From NCBI GenBank assembly GCA_021771695.1, contig JAETON010000005.1:1-64000 (forward strand): a stretch of DNA of 64,000 nucleotides. Direction: 5' to 3'. Shown one piece after another: positions 9,481-19,456 of this stretch. The position numbers were made by a program, and so were the translations under genes. Source of the stretch: Lachnospiraceae bacterium. GTDB lineage: Bacteria; Bacillota; Clostridia; Lachnospirales; Lachnospiraceae. Each line of letters opens with the position of its first letter. Positions within the stretch are counted from its first letter, which is position 1. The notes under the pieces were generated by a model. That model was not told where the DNA came from, ran no database searches, and was given only the letters and a program-made list of their open reading frames with translations.

Positions 9481-9489
9481 AAATGTCTC

Positions 9490-9969
9490 CTAACAAATAT
9501 ATATATGATTCTTCTTATCCTCCGGCCAGTAACATTCCTCTTTTGCTTTACAATGAATACAATCTCTGGAAAGCTTATCTGCTTTATAAAAAATTCCCGC
9601 AAACGTTGTATCATCCTGCTTTAAACTGCGGTGGCTCAAAATAGTCTCAATCATCGTTTTTCGTTCTTCTTCATTATAACCGCATTCCATAAGAATCTCT
9701 TCTGCAAGTTCTGCCCCGGCTTCCTCATGTGAAATTCCTGTTTCATATTGAGCCACTCTGCCCAAATCATGGAGAAATGCCGTACCATAAATTACATCTT
9801 TCGAGATTTCTCTTTGTTCTTCCAGCACGAAAATGTAACACAGCCGGGCAACTGCCAAAAAATGTTCCATATCATGGCAGCAGAATTTTCTCCCCTTTTC
9901 CATCTCTTGAAGTTTCTCATATTCTTTCTGATATTTTTTGTTCCAAATAATCTTCTGGAATCTTTCCAC
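9490..9969 (-). CDS. HD-domain phosphohydrolase
   Basis: A 159-residue HD-superfamily protein with a GTG start behind AGAGGAT. Metal ligands are visible as HDMEHF (about 33-38) and FLHDLGR (about 68-74), with later histidines in GISHEEAG and ILSHRS. The C-terminus carries cysteines (CIHCKAKEECYW) that may bind a metal. HD proteins hydrolyse phosphate esters of nucleotides and related molecules. Its place between folC and folP suggests, by context only, removal of phosphate from a pterin intermediate. The true substrate is unknown. Confidence 0.8.
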   Translation of the reverse strand: MERFQKIIWNKKYQKEYEKLQEMEKGRKFCCHDMEHFLAVARLCYIFVLEEQREISKDVIYGTAFLHDLGRVAQYETGISHEEAGAELAEEILMECGYNEEERKTMIETILSHRSLKQDDTTFAGIFYKADKLSRDCIHCKAKEECYWPEDKKNHIYIC

Positions 9970-9980
9970 TTTTCTATCCT

Positions 9981-11252
9981 CTATAATTCATTTTGAAAAG
10001 ATAATGTTCCAAATATGACAATCACATCTTCTTTCCCTGCAGTTCTTTTTACCTCTTTCAAACATTCCGCCAATTGGTCTCTTTCATAAACTCTGGAATG
10101 ATATTTTCTTACTGCCTTGGCAAGCTGTCTGCTTGATAATGCCCGCCCGTTGTCCGGTGCAACTGTATAGATGCAGTCAGCCAGTCCTGCCGTCTTGGCA
10201 ATCATCTTTTCATATTCTTTATCTGCCAATACTCCCATTATATAAACTATTCTTTGGTTTGTAAAATTTTTTTGCAGAAAATCCGCAAGATAACTGGCAC
10301 CATCAGGATTATGAGCACCATCGCAGAGAATCAACGGATCTTTTTGCAAAATTTCCAGCCGTCCTCTCCATATGGTTTTGCGAAACCCTTCTTCCGTCTG
10401 AAATGCACTAATACAATAATAGTTTTTCACAATTTCTAAAACTTCCAATGCTGCTGCCGCATTTCGTATTTGATGTCTGCCCAATAACGGAATTTCAATT
10501 TTTTCATACCATCTGCCGCTGCTGCTTCGATAGGTAAAACTCTGCCCCTCCAGTGATTCACTTAAAATCCGGATTCCATCTTCATTGACAAATGTTAATG
10601 GACAATGCTTCTCCAACGCCTTTCCCTTGATTACCTGATTGGCCTCTTCGGAATTTTTATAAGAAACAACCGGACACTTTTCTTTGATAATTCCTGCTTT
10701 TTCACCAGCAATCTCTTCTATCGTATTCCCCAAATACTGCATATGATCAAAAGAAATAGAAGCAATCACTGTGCAAATTGGATGCTCCACTATATTTGTG
10801 GCATCCAGTCTTCCTCCCATTCCGGTTTCCAGCAGCACAACATCTACTTTTTTATCGAGGAAATAAAGAAAACTTAACGCCGTTTCTATCTCAAACATCG
10901 TTGGATGACTTTTTCCATCCCGAACCATATCTTCCGAAACCTTCTTTATTTTCTCCATATGAAAGCATAAATCCTCTTTGGATATATTTTCTTCATTGAT
11001 TCGGAAACGTTCTTCATAGGAAAAGGAGGCAGGAGACACATATCTTCCTGCCCGGTATCCGCTTTCCCGAAATACTCCTGCAAGAAATGCAAGAATAGAG
11101 CCTTTTCCATTGGTTCCGGCAATATGAACAACTTTTAATTGATTTTGAGGATTCCCCAGCCGGTTTAACAATTCCCGAATATTATCAAGTCCCAAAACAC
11201 TGCCGAATTTGTTTGTATTTTGTACAAACTCCATTGCTTCTTTATAATTCAT
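9981..11252 (-). CDS. folC: Folylpolyglutamate / dihydrofolate synthase
   Basis: A 423-residue Mur-ligase-family enzyme that adds glutamate to dihydropteroate and to folates. The start at 11252 (MNYKEAMEFV) is chosen because GGGAGG lies just upstream. The ATP loop HIAGTNGKGSILAF is near residue 43; LLETGMGGRLDATN and the LCDGAHNPDG motif near residue 300 are also present. It follows lon by 20 bases and precedes the HD and folP genes. Confidence 0.96.
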   Translation of the reverse strand: MNYKEAMEFVQNTNKFGSVLGLDNIRELLNRLGNPQNQLKVVHIAGTNGKGSILAFLAGVFRESGYRAGRYVSPASFSYEERFRINEENISKEDLCFHMEKIKKVSEDMVRDGKSHPTMFEIETALSFLYFLDKKVDVVLLETGMGGRLDATNIVEHPICTVIASISFDHMQYLGNTIEEIAGEKAGIIKEKCPVVSYKNSEEANQVIKGKALEKHCPLTFVNEDGIRILSESLEGQSFTYRSSSGRWYEKIEIPLLGRHQIRNAAAALEVLEIVKNYYCISAFQTEEGFRKTIWRGRLEILQKDPLILCDGAHNPDGASYLADFLQKNFTNQRIVYIMGVLADKEYEKMIAKTAGLADCIYTVAPDNGRALSSRQLAKAVRKYHSRVYERDQLAECLKEVKRTAGKEDVIVIFGTLSFQNEL

Positions 11253-11272
11253 CACTGCCTCCCGCAAAATGC

Positions 11273-13579
11273 TCACTCAACAAAACTTTCTTTTACCACT
11301 TGATTCATTGTGCGTACATAAATAATTTCCAATCCTTCTGTAATCTCCTCATGAAATTCTTTTACATCTCTTTCATTGGATTTTGGCACTAAAACTTTCT
11401 GTATACCAAGTCTTTTTGCAGCTAAAAGTTTCTCTTTTAATCCTCCAATTGGAAGAACATCTCCACGAATGGTAACCTCTCCGGTCATTGCAAGATTTCC
11501 ATAAATCTTTTTTCTCAAAATAGCAGATAACACAGCAACTGTCATGGTAATTCCTGCTGACGGACCATCTTTTGGCACTGCACCTTCCGGTATATGAATA
11601 TGAATATCATGTTTATCAAAATAATCTGATTTTATTTTATATTTTCTGCTTTGACTCCGGATATAACTGATTGCCGCCTGGGAAGACTCTTTCATTACAT
11701 CGCCTAAAGAACCTGTCACTTGAACTCTTCCTTTTCCAGGCATTACATTCACTTCAATTTTTAACGTTGTACCGCCCACAGAAGTCCAAGCCAGCCCGTG
11801 AACTACACCTATTTGATCCTTTAAAGAATCCTTTTCCCATTCATACGGAGCATTTCCAAGATAATTTTTCACTGCCCTTTTTGTAATTGTTACTTTCCGA
11901 TGCTTTTTCTGATAAATGTCTTTTGCAGCCTTTCGGCAGACCTGCCCGATTCTCCGCTCCAAGTTACGCACTCCCGCTTCTCTGGTATATGCGGTAATCA
12001 AAAGACGTACTGCATCTTCTTTCCATTGAATTTCTTTTTCTGTTAACCCATTGGCTTCCATCTGCTTTTTCACCAAATACTGCTGAGCAATATGGAATTT
12101 CTCATTTTCTGAATAACTGGATACTTCAATAATCTCCATACGATCCAAAAGCGGTCTTGGAATCGTTGACAAATCATTGGCAGTTGCAATAAATAGAACA
12201 TCACTTAAATTCAACGGCACTTCCAAATAGTGATCTTGGAAATGTTCATTCTGTTCTGGATCTAAAACTTCCAAAAGTGCTGAAGCGGTGTCTCCCCGCT
12301 GATCTTTTCCGGCTTTATCAATTTCATCCAAAAGCATCAATGGGTTCCTCACTTTTGCCTTTTTTAGAGCATCTACGATACGCCCCGGCATCGCACCAAC
12401 ATAGGTTTTCCGATGCCCGCGGATTTCTGACTCATCCCGTACACCGCCGAGCGACAGCCGCACGTATTTCTTATCTGTTGCTCTTGCAATAGATTTTGCA
12501 ATGGATGTCTTCCCTGTTCCCGGAGGTCCAAAAAGACATAAAATTGCTGCATCCTTTCTTCCACTCATAGCACGTGCTGCCAGATATTCCAGCACTCTTT
12601 CTTTTACCTTTTCCAAACCGTAATGATCTTCATCTAATATTTCTGATGCACGGTCAATATCCATGGAATCTTTTGAAAGTTCTTCCCACGGAATTTCCAG
12701 CATGGTTTCAATATAGGTCCGAAGCACGGAGCTTTCCGGACCATTACCGCCCATTGCTTGAAAACGTGCAATTTCTTTTCTTATTTTTTCTTTCACTTCT
12801 TTGGAAGCATTCAGTCCTTTCCATTGATCTAAAAATTCCTGTGCTTCATCTTCAATGTTGGTTTCTCCCAATTCCTCACGGATTACTTTCATCTGTTCAC
12901 GAAGCATATATTCCCGCTGGTTTTTATCTACATTGCTTCGTACCTTTTGCTGAATGTCATTGCGCAGCTTCATTAACTCTATTTCTTCTTCCAGCAAAAT
13001 CATCATGCTTTCACATCTGCGTTTTAAGTCCATCTCTTCCAGCAGACGCTGTTTATCTTCCATAGAAAACGGCAGATGAGTTGCCAGCTGATCCAGCAAA
13101 AAATCTAAATCCAGCTGCATTGAAATATAACTGGCAATATTTTGATCCAGCTGACTCCATGAATTACTGTACTTTTCAAAACTTTCTTTCACAGTGCGCA
13201 TCATCGCTTCTTTTTCATATGGCTCAAACGGCTGCTGTTCTACATGGTTGTAAGCAATTTCTACGCGAAAAAACGGTTCTTCCTCATAAACTTCCGTTAG
13301 TTCTGCACGAAACAGTCCCTCTGCAAAAATCCGCATTACATTTTGCGGTAATTTTACAACCTGACGGATTTTCGCTAACGTTCCAACTCCATATAAATCA
13401 ACAATCCCCGGATCCTCAATGGTAGGATCTACCTGATTATTCAAAAAAATCATCTGATCATTCTGCATTGCCGCTTCAATTGCACGAATCGATTTACTTC
13501 TGGATACGTCAAAATGAATCACAGTATTTGGAAAAATATATTTTCCCCGCAGGGCAAGCATTGGTAATATTTTCTTCAT
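11273..13579 (-). CDS. lon: ATP-dependent protease Lon
   Basis: A 768-residue LonA protease that degrades misfolded and regulatory proteins in the cytoplasm. The start is placed at 13579 (MKKILPMLALRG) behind AAAAAGGAGAATCAA; an in-frame extension upstream has no ribosome site. Order: N-terminal LON domain (about 1-200), coiled coil, AAA+ module with Walker A GPPGTGKTSIA (about 349-359) and Walker B MLLDEIDK, and C-terminal S16 protease with the catalytic serine in KDGPSAGITM near residue 670 and the partner lysine about 43 residues later. It is the last member of the tig-clpP-clpX-lon group. A hairpin lies in its 5' leader. Confidence 0.98.
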   Translation of the reverse strand: MKKILPMLALRGKYIFPNTVIHFDVSRSKSIRAIEAAMQNDQMIFLNNQVDPTIEDPGIVDLYGVGTLAKIRQVVKLPQNVMRIFAEGLFRAELTEVYEEEPFFRVEIAYNHVEQQPFEPYEKEAMMRTVKESFEKYSNSWSQLDQNIASYISMQLDLDFLLDQLATHLPFSMEDKQRLLEEMDLKRRCESMMILLEEEIELMKLRNDIQQKVRSNVDKNQREYMLREQMKVIREELGETNIEDEAQEFLDQWKGLNASKEVKEKIRKEIARFQAMGGNGPESSVLRTYIETMLEIPWEELSKDSMDIDRASEILDEDHYGLEKVKERVLEYLAARAMSGRKDAAILCLFGPPGTGKTSIAKSIARATDKKYVRLSLGGVRDESEIRGHRKTYVGAMPGRIVDALKKAKVRNPLMLLDEIDKAGKDQRGDTASALLEVLDPEQNEHFQDHYLEVPLNLSDVLFIATANDLSTIPRPLLDRMEIIEVSSYSENEKFHIAQQYLVKKQMEANGLTEKEIQWKEDAVRLLITAYTREAGVRNLERRIGQVCRKAAKDIYQKKHRKVTITKRAVKNYLGNAPYEWEKDSLKDQIGVVHGLAWTSVGGTTLKIEVNVMPGKGRVQVTGSLGDVMKESSQAAISYIRSQSRKYKIKSDYFDKHDIHIHIPEGAVPKDGPSAGITMTVAVLSAILRKKIYGNLAMTGEVTIRGDVLPIGGLKEKLLAAKRLGIQKVLVPKSNERDVKEFHEEITEGLEIIYVRTMNQVVKESFVE

Positions 13580-13600
13580 TTGATTCTCCTTTTTAAAAGA

Positions 13601-13643
13601 AAAACTGCTCCGACACAAGAATTTCTTGTATTAAAGCAGTTTT
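13601..13643 (-). terminator. Terminator or attenuator between clpX and lon
   Basis: On the minus strand, AAAACTGCT and AGCAGTTTTTC flank an inner ACAAGAA/TTCTTGT stem, and a T-rich tract follows. It starts 25 bases after the clpX stop, and its T-run ends just before the lon ribosome site. It is therefore either a terminator for clpX or a leaky attenuator within the lon leader. Confidence 0.8.
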
Positions 13644-13667
13644 ATTCAAGTCTCAGTCTGACCTGTT

Positions 13668-14966
13668 CTATGCAATCTCATGATTGCTTTTCTTCATTCG
13701 TTTCTTCGGTACAGAAGCTCTGATTTTCTTTTCAGAACGTTCAATCAAAGGTTTTGCACCGCTTTCTACTACTTCTTTTGTAATCTTACATTTTGTAACA
13801 TCCGGCTCTGACGGAATCTGATACATTAAATCCATAATCTCTTGTTCCACGATCGCACGCAGACCTCTTGCTCCGGTTTTTCTCTCCAAAGCTTTCTTTG
13901 CAATTGCTTCCAATGCTGAATCTTCAAATTCCAATTCCACTCCATCCATTTCAAACAGCCTCTGATACTGTTTCACTAATGCACTCTTTGGCTCCTTCAA
14001 AATGCGGACTAACGCCTTTTGATCCAATGGATTCAAAGAAACATTCACTGGGACTCTTCCAATAAACTCTGGAATCAGACCAAACTTTACAAAATCCTCT
14101 GGAAGTACCTGACGAAGCAATGCTCCCAAGTCTTCCTGTCTCTTTCCAAGAACATCTGCACCAAATCCTATCGATTTCTGTCCAATACGAGATTCGATAA
14201 TCTTCTCCAGACCATCAAACGCACCGCCGCAGATAAATAGAATATTCGTCGTATCAATTTGAATAAATTCTTGATGCGGATGCTTTCTTCCTCCCTGCGG
14301 AGGAACAGATGCAACCGTTCCCTCGATAATTTTCAACAATGCCTGCTGAACACCTTCTCCTGATACATCCCTTGTAATGGAAGTATTCTCAGACTTTCTC
14401 GTTATTTTATCAATTTCATCAATATATATAATACCGCACTGAGCACGTTCCATATCATAATCTGCCGCCTGAATAATCTTCAACAGAATATTTTCCACGT
14501 CCTCTCCAACATATCCGGCTTCCGTTAATGCGGTTGCATCCGCAATCGCAAATGGAACATTTAACATCTTGGCAAGAGTCTGTGCCAAAAGTGTTTTACC
14601 GGAACCAGTCGGCCCAAGCATCAAAATATTACTCTTTTGGAGATCAATGTCTGAATCATCCCCCATAAGAATTCTTTTGTAGTGATTATATACAGCCACA
14701 GACAAAACTTTCTTTGCCTCATCCTGTCCAATAACATATTCATCAAGAAATGCTTTGATTTCCTTCGGCTTGCTTAAATGAATCTCTGTATCTCCGATAT
14801 ACTGTTCAAATTCTTCTTCAATAATCTCTGAACAAATATCAATACATTCATCACAAATATAGACTCCTTTCGCTTTCGGCCCAGCAATCAGTTTCCGGAC
14901 TTGATCCTGTGTCTTATTACAAAAAGAACATCTCAATATTTTTTTCTCGTCATTATAATTTGCCAC
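13668..14966 (-). CDS. clpX: ClpX ATPase subunit of ClpXP
   Basis: A 432-residue AAA+ unfoldase that feeds substrates to ClpP. The N-terminal zinc-binding domain has the four cysteines CSFC and CDEC (residues 14-40). Walker [13 protein letters not shown] is near residue 118, Walker [10 protein letters not shown] near residue 180, and the pore and ClpP-contacting loops (IGFG) are in the expected places. The GTG start is supported by GAGG 7 bases upstream. It directly follows clpP. Confidence 0.98.
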   Translation of the reverse strand: MANYNDEKKILRCSFCNKTQDQVRKLIAGPKAKGVYICDECIDICSEIIEEEFEQYIGDTEIHLSKPKEIKAFLDEYVIGQDEAKKVLSVAVYNHYKRILMGDDSDIDLQKSNILMLGPTGSGKTLLAQTLAKMLNVPFAIADATALTEAGYVGEDVENILLKIIQAADYDMERAQCGIIYIDEIDKITRKSENTSITRDVSGEGVQQALLKIIEGTVASVPPQGGRKHPHQEFIQIDTTNILFICGGAFDGLEKIIESRIGQKSIGFGADVLGKRQEDLGALLRQVLPEDFVKFGLIPEFIGRVPVNVSLNPLDQKALVRILKEPKSALVKQYQRLFEMDGVELEFEDSALEAIAKKALERKTGARGLRAIVEQEIMDLMYQIPSEPDVTKCKITKEVVESGAKPLIERSEKKIRASVPKKRMKKSNHEIA

Positions 14967-14991
14967 CAGGTTACCTCAATCTTTCTATCTT

Positions 14992-15576
14992 TTACTGTCT
15001 ATTCTCAACAACCTTATCGATCAAACCGTATTCCAGCGCTTCCTGTGCTGAAAGCCAGTTATCACGTTCTGTATCTCTGGCAATCGTTTCGTATGACTGT
15101 CCTGTATTTTCACTTAAAATCGTATTTAAGCGTTTCTTTGTTCTTAAAATGTGTTCTGCAGCAATTTCAATTTCTGTTGCCTGTCCCTGTGCTCCTCCTG
15201 ACGGCTGATGAATCATAATCTCAGCATTCGGCAAAGCCAGTCTTTTTCCTTTAGCCCCTCCTGCCAGAAGAAAAGCACCCATACTTGCTGCCATACCCAT
15301 ACACATTGTGGATACATCACATTTTACATACTGCATCGTATCATAAATTGCCATTCCGGCAGTCACAGAACCTCCCGGGCTGTTGATATATAAATTAATA
15401 TCCTTCTCCGGATCTTCTGATTCCAAAAATAACAACTGGGAAACTACTAAACTTGCAGTTGTATCGTTCACTTCTTCTCCTAAAAAGATAATTCTCTCCT
15501 TCAGCAAACGGGAAAAAATATCGTAAGATCTTTCTCCTCTGCTTGTCTGTTCAATGACATAAGGTACTAAACTCAT
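14992..15576 (-). CDS. clpP: ClpP protease subunit
   Basis: A 194-residue caseinolytic serine protease. The catalytic serine is in [11 protein letters not shown] (about residue 97), the histidine in MIHQPSGG (about 122), and the aspartate in the [13 protein letters not shown] segment (about 171). AGGAGGATGCAGT precedes the ATG. It lies between tig and clpX, the usual Firmicute order. Confidence 0.98.
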   Translation of the reverse strand: MSLVPYVIEQTSRGERSYDIFSRLLKERIIFLGEEVNDTTASLVVSQLLFLESEDPEKDINLYINSPGGSVTAGMAIYDTMQYVKCDVSTMCMGMAASMGAFLLAGGAKGKRLALPNAEIMIHQPSGGAQGQATEIEIAAEHILRTKKRLNTILSENTGQSYETIARDTERDNWLSAQEALEYGLIDKVVENRQ

Positions 15577-15598
15577 ACTGCATCCTCCTAATTCATGT

Positions 15599-16879
15599 CT
15601 ATTTTGATTCTTCTACAAGGAAGTCCACAGCTTTCTGTACTGCGATGTCATCCATCATCTGATCTTTCTGAGATCCCTGAATCATTTTTTCTAACTGTTC
15701 AGTCTCCATCTGATACATTTCTGCCATCTTTTCCAGTTCAGCTTTGAAATCATCTTCACTTGCTTCAATATTTTCTGCTTTTACAATTGCTTCTAATACA
15801 AGGCGTGTTTCAATTCTCTTTACAGCCTGTGGTTTCATATCATCTGCAAATTTCTGTGCATCCATTCCTGTAAACTGAAGATACTGTTCCATATTTAATC
15901 CCTGATAGCTCAGTCTCTGTGCAAATTCTTCTGTCATCTGCTGAACCTGTTCTTCAATCATAGCTTCCGGAATATCCATAGATGCATTTTCAACAGCTGT
16001 ATCTACAATTTTATTTTCTCGTTCTGTTTTTGCCTGTGCTTTCTTATCTGCACGGATTTTTTCTTTGATGTCTGCTTTATATTCTTCTAATGTTTCAAAT
16101 TCAGATACTTCAGAAGCAAATTCATCATCTAATTCTGGAAGTTCCTTTTCTTTGATTGCTTTAATTTTTACTTCAAATACAGCTGCTTTACCTGCTAAAT
16201 CAGGTGCATGATATTCTTCTGGGAATGTCACATCAATTGCTGTTTCTTCATTTAATTCTTTTCCAATTAACTGTTCCTCAAATCCCGGAATAAATGCTCC
16301 GGAACCAATCACTAATGTCTGGTCTTGAGCAGTTCCGCCTTCAAATTTTTCTCCATCAACAGAACCTGAATAATCAATTGTCAGAATATCTCCATCTTTT
16401 ACCGGACGGTCTTCAATTGTAATTTCTCTTGCGTTCTGTTCCTGAACTTTCTTCAGTTCGTCTTCAACTTCTTCTTTCTTTACCGTAACTCTTGTCTTAG
16501 GAACTTCAATTCCTTTGTAATCACCTAAAGTTACTTCTGGTTTTACTGCTAATTCTGCTGTAAAAATAAAAGGTTTTCCTTTTTCTAACTGAATAACATC
16601 AATCTCAGGTCTAGAAACAATATCCAAATCACATTCTTTCATTTCCTCTGCATAAGCTTCCGGAATCAGAATATTGGCTGCATCTTCATAGAAAATTTCT
16701 ACGCCATATGCTTTTTCAATAAATTTCTGAGGTGCCTTTCCTTTACGGAAACCAGGGATATTAAACTGTCCTTTTTTCTTATTAAAGGCTTTTGTAATGG
16801 CCGCATCCAATTTTGCTGCGTCAACTTCAATCGTCACCTTTACCATATTATGTTCTAAGTTCTCCACTTGCAAACTCAT
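15599..16879 (-). CDS. tig: Trigger factor
   Basis: A 426-residue ribosome-bound chaperone and prolyl isomerase. The N-terminal ribosome-binding domain has the signature FRKGKAP near residue 44. The FKBP-like domain spans about 155-240 ([26 protein letters not shown]), and the C-terminal chaperone arms follow. It is the first gene of the tig-clpP-clpX group, with a promoter at 16937-16966 and AGGAGG upstream. Confidence 0.98.
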   Translation of the reverse strand: MSLQVENLEHNMVKVTIEVDAAKLDAAITKAFNKKKGQFNIPGFRKGKAPQKFIEKAYGVEIFYEDAANILIPEAYAEEMKECDLDIVSRPEIDVIQLEKGKPFIFTAELAVKPEVTLGDYKGIEVPKTRVTVKKEEVEDELKKVQEQNAREITIEDRPVKDGDILTIDYSGSVDGEKFEGGTAQDQTLVIGSGAFIPGFEEQLIGKELNEETAIDVTFPEEYHAPDLAGKAAVFEVKIKAIKEKELPELDDEFASEVSEFETLEEYKADIKEKIRADKKAQAKTERENKIVDTAVENASMDIPEAMIEEQVQQMTEEFAQRLSYQGLNMEQYLQFTGMDAQKFADDMKPQAVKRIETRLVLEAIVKAENIEASEDDFKAELEKMAEMYQMETEQLEKMIQGSQKDQMMDDIAVQKAVDFLVEESK

Positions 16880-16936
16880 CTCTATAAATCCTCCTAAAAA
16901 ATATTATCACTTTGTAAATTCCACAAACATTCAATT

Positions 16937-16966
16937 ATTATAGCATAAGCCCCACGGACTGTACAA
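16937..16966 (-). promoter_or_regulatory. tig promoter
   Basis: On the minus strand, TTGTAC (16961-16966), 18 bases, then TATAAT (16937-16942) preceded by TGC, giving an extended -10. The leader is about 50 bases long. No CIRCE or CtsR-like operator was recognised. Confidence 0.75.
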
Positions 16967-16978
16967 CTACTTCTTTGC

Positions 16979-19006
16979 CTAATTTTCGTTTTTTTCTTTA
17001 TATATATAGGCATTCGATGTTCTTAGAACTCTTGGTGCCTTACTTACAATGCTCACTGTGAATGTATCACCGTCTTTTAAATCTTTTTTTGATACTTCCA
17101 AAAGATGTTCATTGTGATATGTGGTATTGATTTGAACATCTCCCACAAATACCTCTGCATAATTCGTAAAATTATTTCCTACAATAAATACACTGTCTTC
17201 TGTTTCATATGCTTTCGTAACTTCTAAGTCCTTAATGCCAAAAGTAATATCTGTTGCTTGAAATGGATTTTCCTGATTCCAGATATACTGTTTTCCATAA
17301 AGCATATCATATTGCAGGTTTTTCATATCACTCTGGTAATTTTTCGTACCTTTTCTTGTCTGATGGAATGTATTCATAACTCCTTCATGAATATTGCATC
17401 GATCCAAAATCTCAGCTCCCAAATCATAAGCTTCGATCACCCCATCCTGCTTTTTCAATCCAATATTATCCCAGATAAAATAGCTTGTCTCATATTTATT
17501 TCCATAAGTAAGATCTTCATCCTCAATCTCAAGACTTGGAAGATGATCGCCATACATTACAAGAATTGTCTCTTCATTACGTTTCTCCAAAGACTTTACT
17601 AAACGTCCGACAAACTGATCCATCTGATATACCTGATTTGCATAATAGGTGTACTTATTTTTTAATCCTTCATCCTCAATGCCGCTGACCGTAATTTCCG
17701 GATTTTCAATAATCTCTGTCGTTGGATAGTCCCCATGTCCTTGAACGGAAATACAGTAAACATAATCCTGTCCTTTGGTAGAATCCAAACTATCATTGAT
17801 GCAGCTGGTAAGAATTAAATCTTTCGCCCAGCCATTTTCTGTCCACTTCTTAATATTCATACTTTCCTTTGTGGTAAATGTATCAAATCCAAGTTGAGAA
17901 AATACTAAATCTCTGTCATAAAACGCTGCACTGTTATTATGAATCGCATGTGCTGAATAACCTTGCTTTTTTAATACCGTTGCCATACTCTCTGTGGTTG
18001 TATCCTGAAGAACCGTTTTATAAGGATATTCCGCTGCGCCAAAATGATCCAAATTCATTCCGGTAATCAACTCAAACTCTGAGTTTGCTGTTCCTGCGCC
18101 ATAAGACGGCATAGAAAGCTGTCCGGATGAATATCCTTTCATATATTTATGGAAGTTTTCCAATGGATCTTTATTAAATTTAATTCCTTTTACCTGTGTA
18201 ATATCAAAATGTGACTCTAACTGCACAAAAATAATATTCGGCTTTTTCACTTTTTTCTTCTTATTTTCAGCCAGTTTTTCTTTTGTCTGCTTCTCAATAC
18301 TTTCAATTTTCTTTTCTGAGTAATCAGAAGGCTTATCAATTCCATTTTTCAAAGCTGTAATGCTAAAGCAATATGGTGTCCCGTAATCACTAAACGCAAT
18401 ACGAATATTGTGAATCTCATCTGTCAACATACCGCTTTGGAACCCAAAAACTGTTGCACCTGCAAAAACCAAAGCAATAACAATCACTTTGATAAACCCT
18501 GTCTTTCGATTCAATGTCTCTTCCATCGGCAGGTACATATAAGCAACCACTAACAAAACCAAGCCAATCAAAATTAAGGCTCCCATGGAACCTATTTCCA
18601 TTGGAGTAAAATAATTTGACATAACAGGAAGAACAGACTTCATCAGTGTAATATCTACATAAGTAAATGGTGTATTCCTAGAACTGAGCATCATAAAATT
18701 CACAATTCCTACCATACTCCAAAGCAAAGTCACAACAATATAAGTAAAAAGTCTTCGTTTTACGATAAACACTACAGAATATGTCAAGAAAATAATCAAG
18801 ACACTATATAAAAACATCTTACTTCTCTCATCCACAAAACCAACTGCACTCATATCAAAGGTCTGTCTGCCGAGAACTTCCAGAAGAAATGCCATCCCAA
18901 CAGATAAAACAATATTACATATCATAGGATGCTTGCGAAGTTTCTCCACAATAATAAGTCCTATCTTTTTCCCTGTTTCTTGTATATTCTTAAAAAAAGC
19001 CTTCAT
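16979..19006 (-). CDS. LtaS-like sulfatase with C-terminal IPT/Ig-like domain
   Basis: A 675-residue membrane enzyme of the LtaS/MdoB family. Five or so membrane helices (about 25-190) are followed by an extracellular sulfatase-fold domain (about 240-540) with IFVQLESHFD (metal site), GAGTANSEFELITG (threonine nucleophile) and MYGDHLPSLE. The last ~90 residues read as an extra Ig/IPT-like module (VFIVGNNFTNYAEVFVGDVQIN). The family transfers phosphoglycerol-type groups to surface polymers. It has its own promoter at 19071-19099 and ends just before the tig promoter. It is the second LtaS-like gene here and differs in architecture from the one at 4144-6642. Confidence 0.87.
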   Translation of the reverse strand: MKAFFKNIQETGKKIGLIIVEKLRKHPMICNIVLSVGMAFLLEVLGRQTFDMSAVGFVDERSKMFLYSVLIIFLTYSVVFIVKRRLFTYIVVTLLWSMVGIVNFMMLSSRNTPFTYVDITLMKSVLPVMSNYFTPMEIGSMGALILIGLVLLVVAYMYLPMEETLNRKTGFIKVIVIALVFAGATVFGFQSGMLTDEIHNIRIAFSDYGTPYCFSITALKNGIDKPSDYSEKKIESIEKQTKEKLAENKKKKVKKPNIIFVQLESHFDITQVKGIKFNKDPLENFHKYMKGYSSGQLSMPSYGAGTANSEFELITGMNLDHFGAAEYPYKTVLQDTTTESMATVLKKQGYSAHAIHNNSAAFYDRDLVFSQLGFDTFTTKESMNIKKWTENGWAKDLILTSCINDSLDSTKGQDYVYCISVQGHGDYPTTEIIENPEITVSGIEDEGLKNKYTYYANQVYQMDQFVGRLVKSLEKRNEETILVMYGDHLPSLEIEDEDLTYGNKYETSYFIWDNIGLKKQDGVIEAYDLGAEILDRCNIHEGVMNTFHQTRKGTKNYQSDMKNLQYDMLYGKQYIWNQENPFQATDITFGIKDLEVTKAYETEDSVFIVGNNFTNYAEVFVGDVQINTTYHNEHLLEVSKKDLKDGDTFTVSIVSKAPRVLRTSNAYIYKEKNEN

Positions 19007-19070
19007 AACTGTCTCCTTATGACATAAATTCTTTTCCTTTGAGTCTTTTTCTGACTATAATCATCATAGT

Positions 19071-19099
19071 ATTATACCATTCTCATTTCAAAGTATCCA
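19071..19099 (-). promoter_or_regulatory. Promoter of the 16979-19006 LtaS-like gene
   Basis: On the minus strand, TGGATA (19094-19099), 17 bases, then TGG-TATAAT with the -10 at 19071-19076. It faces away from the glmS promoter. Confidence 0.6.
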
Positions 19100-19158
19100 G
19101 TTTTAAGTTCTTAAAACTTTATTAAATATTAAATTTCTTTAAACTTTTTCTCTCACAT

Positions 19159-19187
19159 TTGACTTATTTCTCTATCCATGCTACCAT
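19159..19187 (+). promoter_or_regulatory. glmS promoter
   Basis: TTGACT (19159-19164), 17 bases, then TGC-TACCAT (19182-19187, extended -10). It lies about 60 bases upstream of the glmS ribozyme, as expected for the leader transcript. Confidence 0.65.
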
Positions 19188-19249
19188 TTTTTCATTGGAT
19201 ACTTTGGGTTTTGAGTATCCGGTAAAATTTATAGAAAGGAGTTTTTTTC

Positions 19250-19440
19250 ATAAAAAGCGCCATGCACCTTCCTGATACGGACATTTACTTGGAAGGTTAA
19301 CGAGGTGGAAAGTGATCGAGAATTTCGGCGGATGCTTTCCCATAGCCCCGGCCTATGTAATATATTGTACAAACCCATGAGTAATCATGAAACAAAAACA
19401 GTATAATCCGGGCAAAACCGCATATGATATAGGAAAAAAC
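19250..19440 (+). ncRNA. glmS ribozyme (glucosamine-6-phosphate-activated)
   Basis: The leader of glmS carries the hallmark conserved blocks of the glmS self-cleaving riboswitch: the cleavage site A|GCGCC (between 19256 and 19257), then ACGAGGTGG, AGTGATCGAGAA and TTTCGGCGGATG, followed by paired downstream elements up to about 19440. In this class glucosamine-6-phosphate acts as the cofactor of cleavage, which exposes the downstream mRNA to RNase J and lowers GlmS synthesis. The core match is unmistakable; the 3' boundary is approximate. Confidence 0.97.
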
Positions 19441-19456
19441 AAAAAATAGGAGAAAT

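Noticed and set aside
12574..13065. 163-codon plus-strand frame opposite lon
   Set aside because: Shadow of lon with no start signals and a composition unlike a protein.
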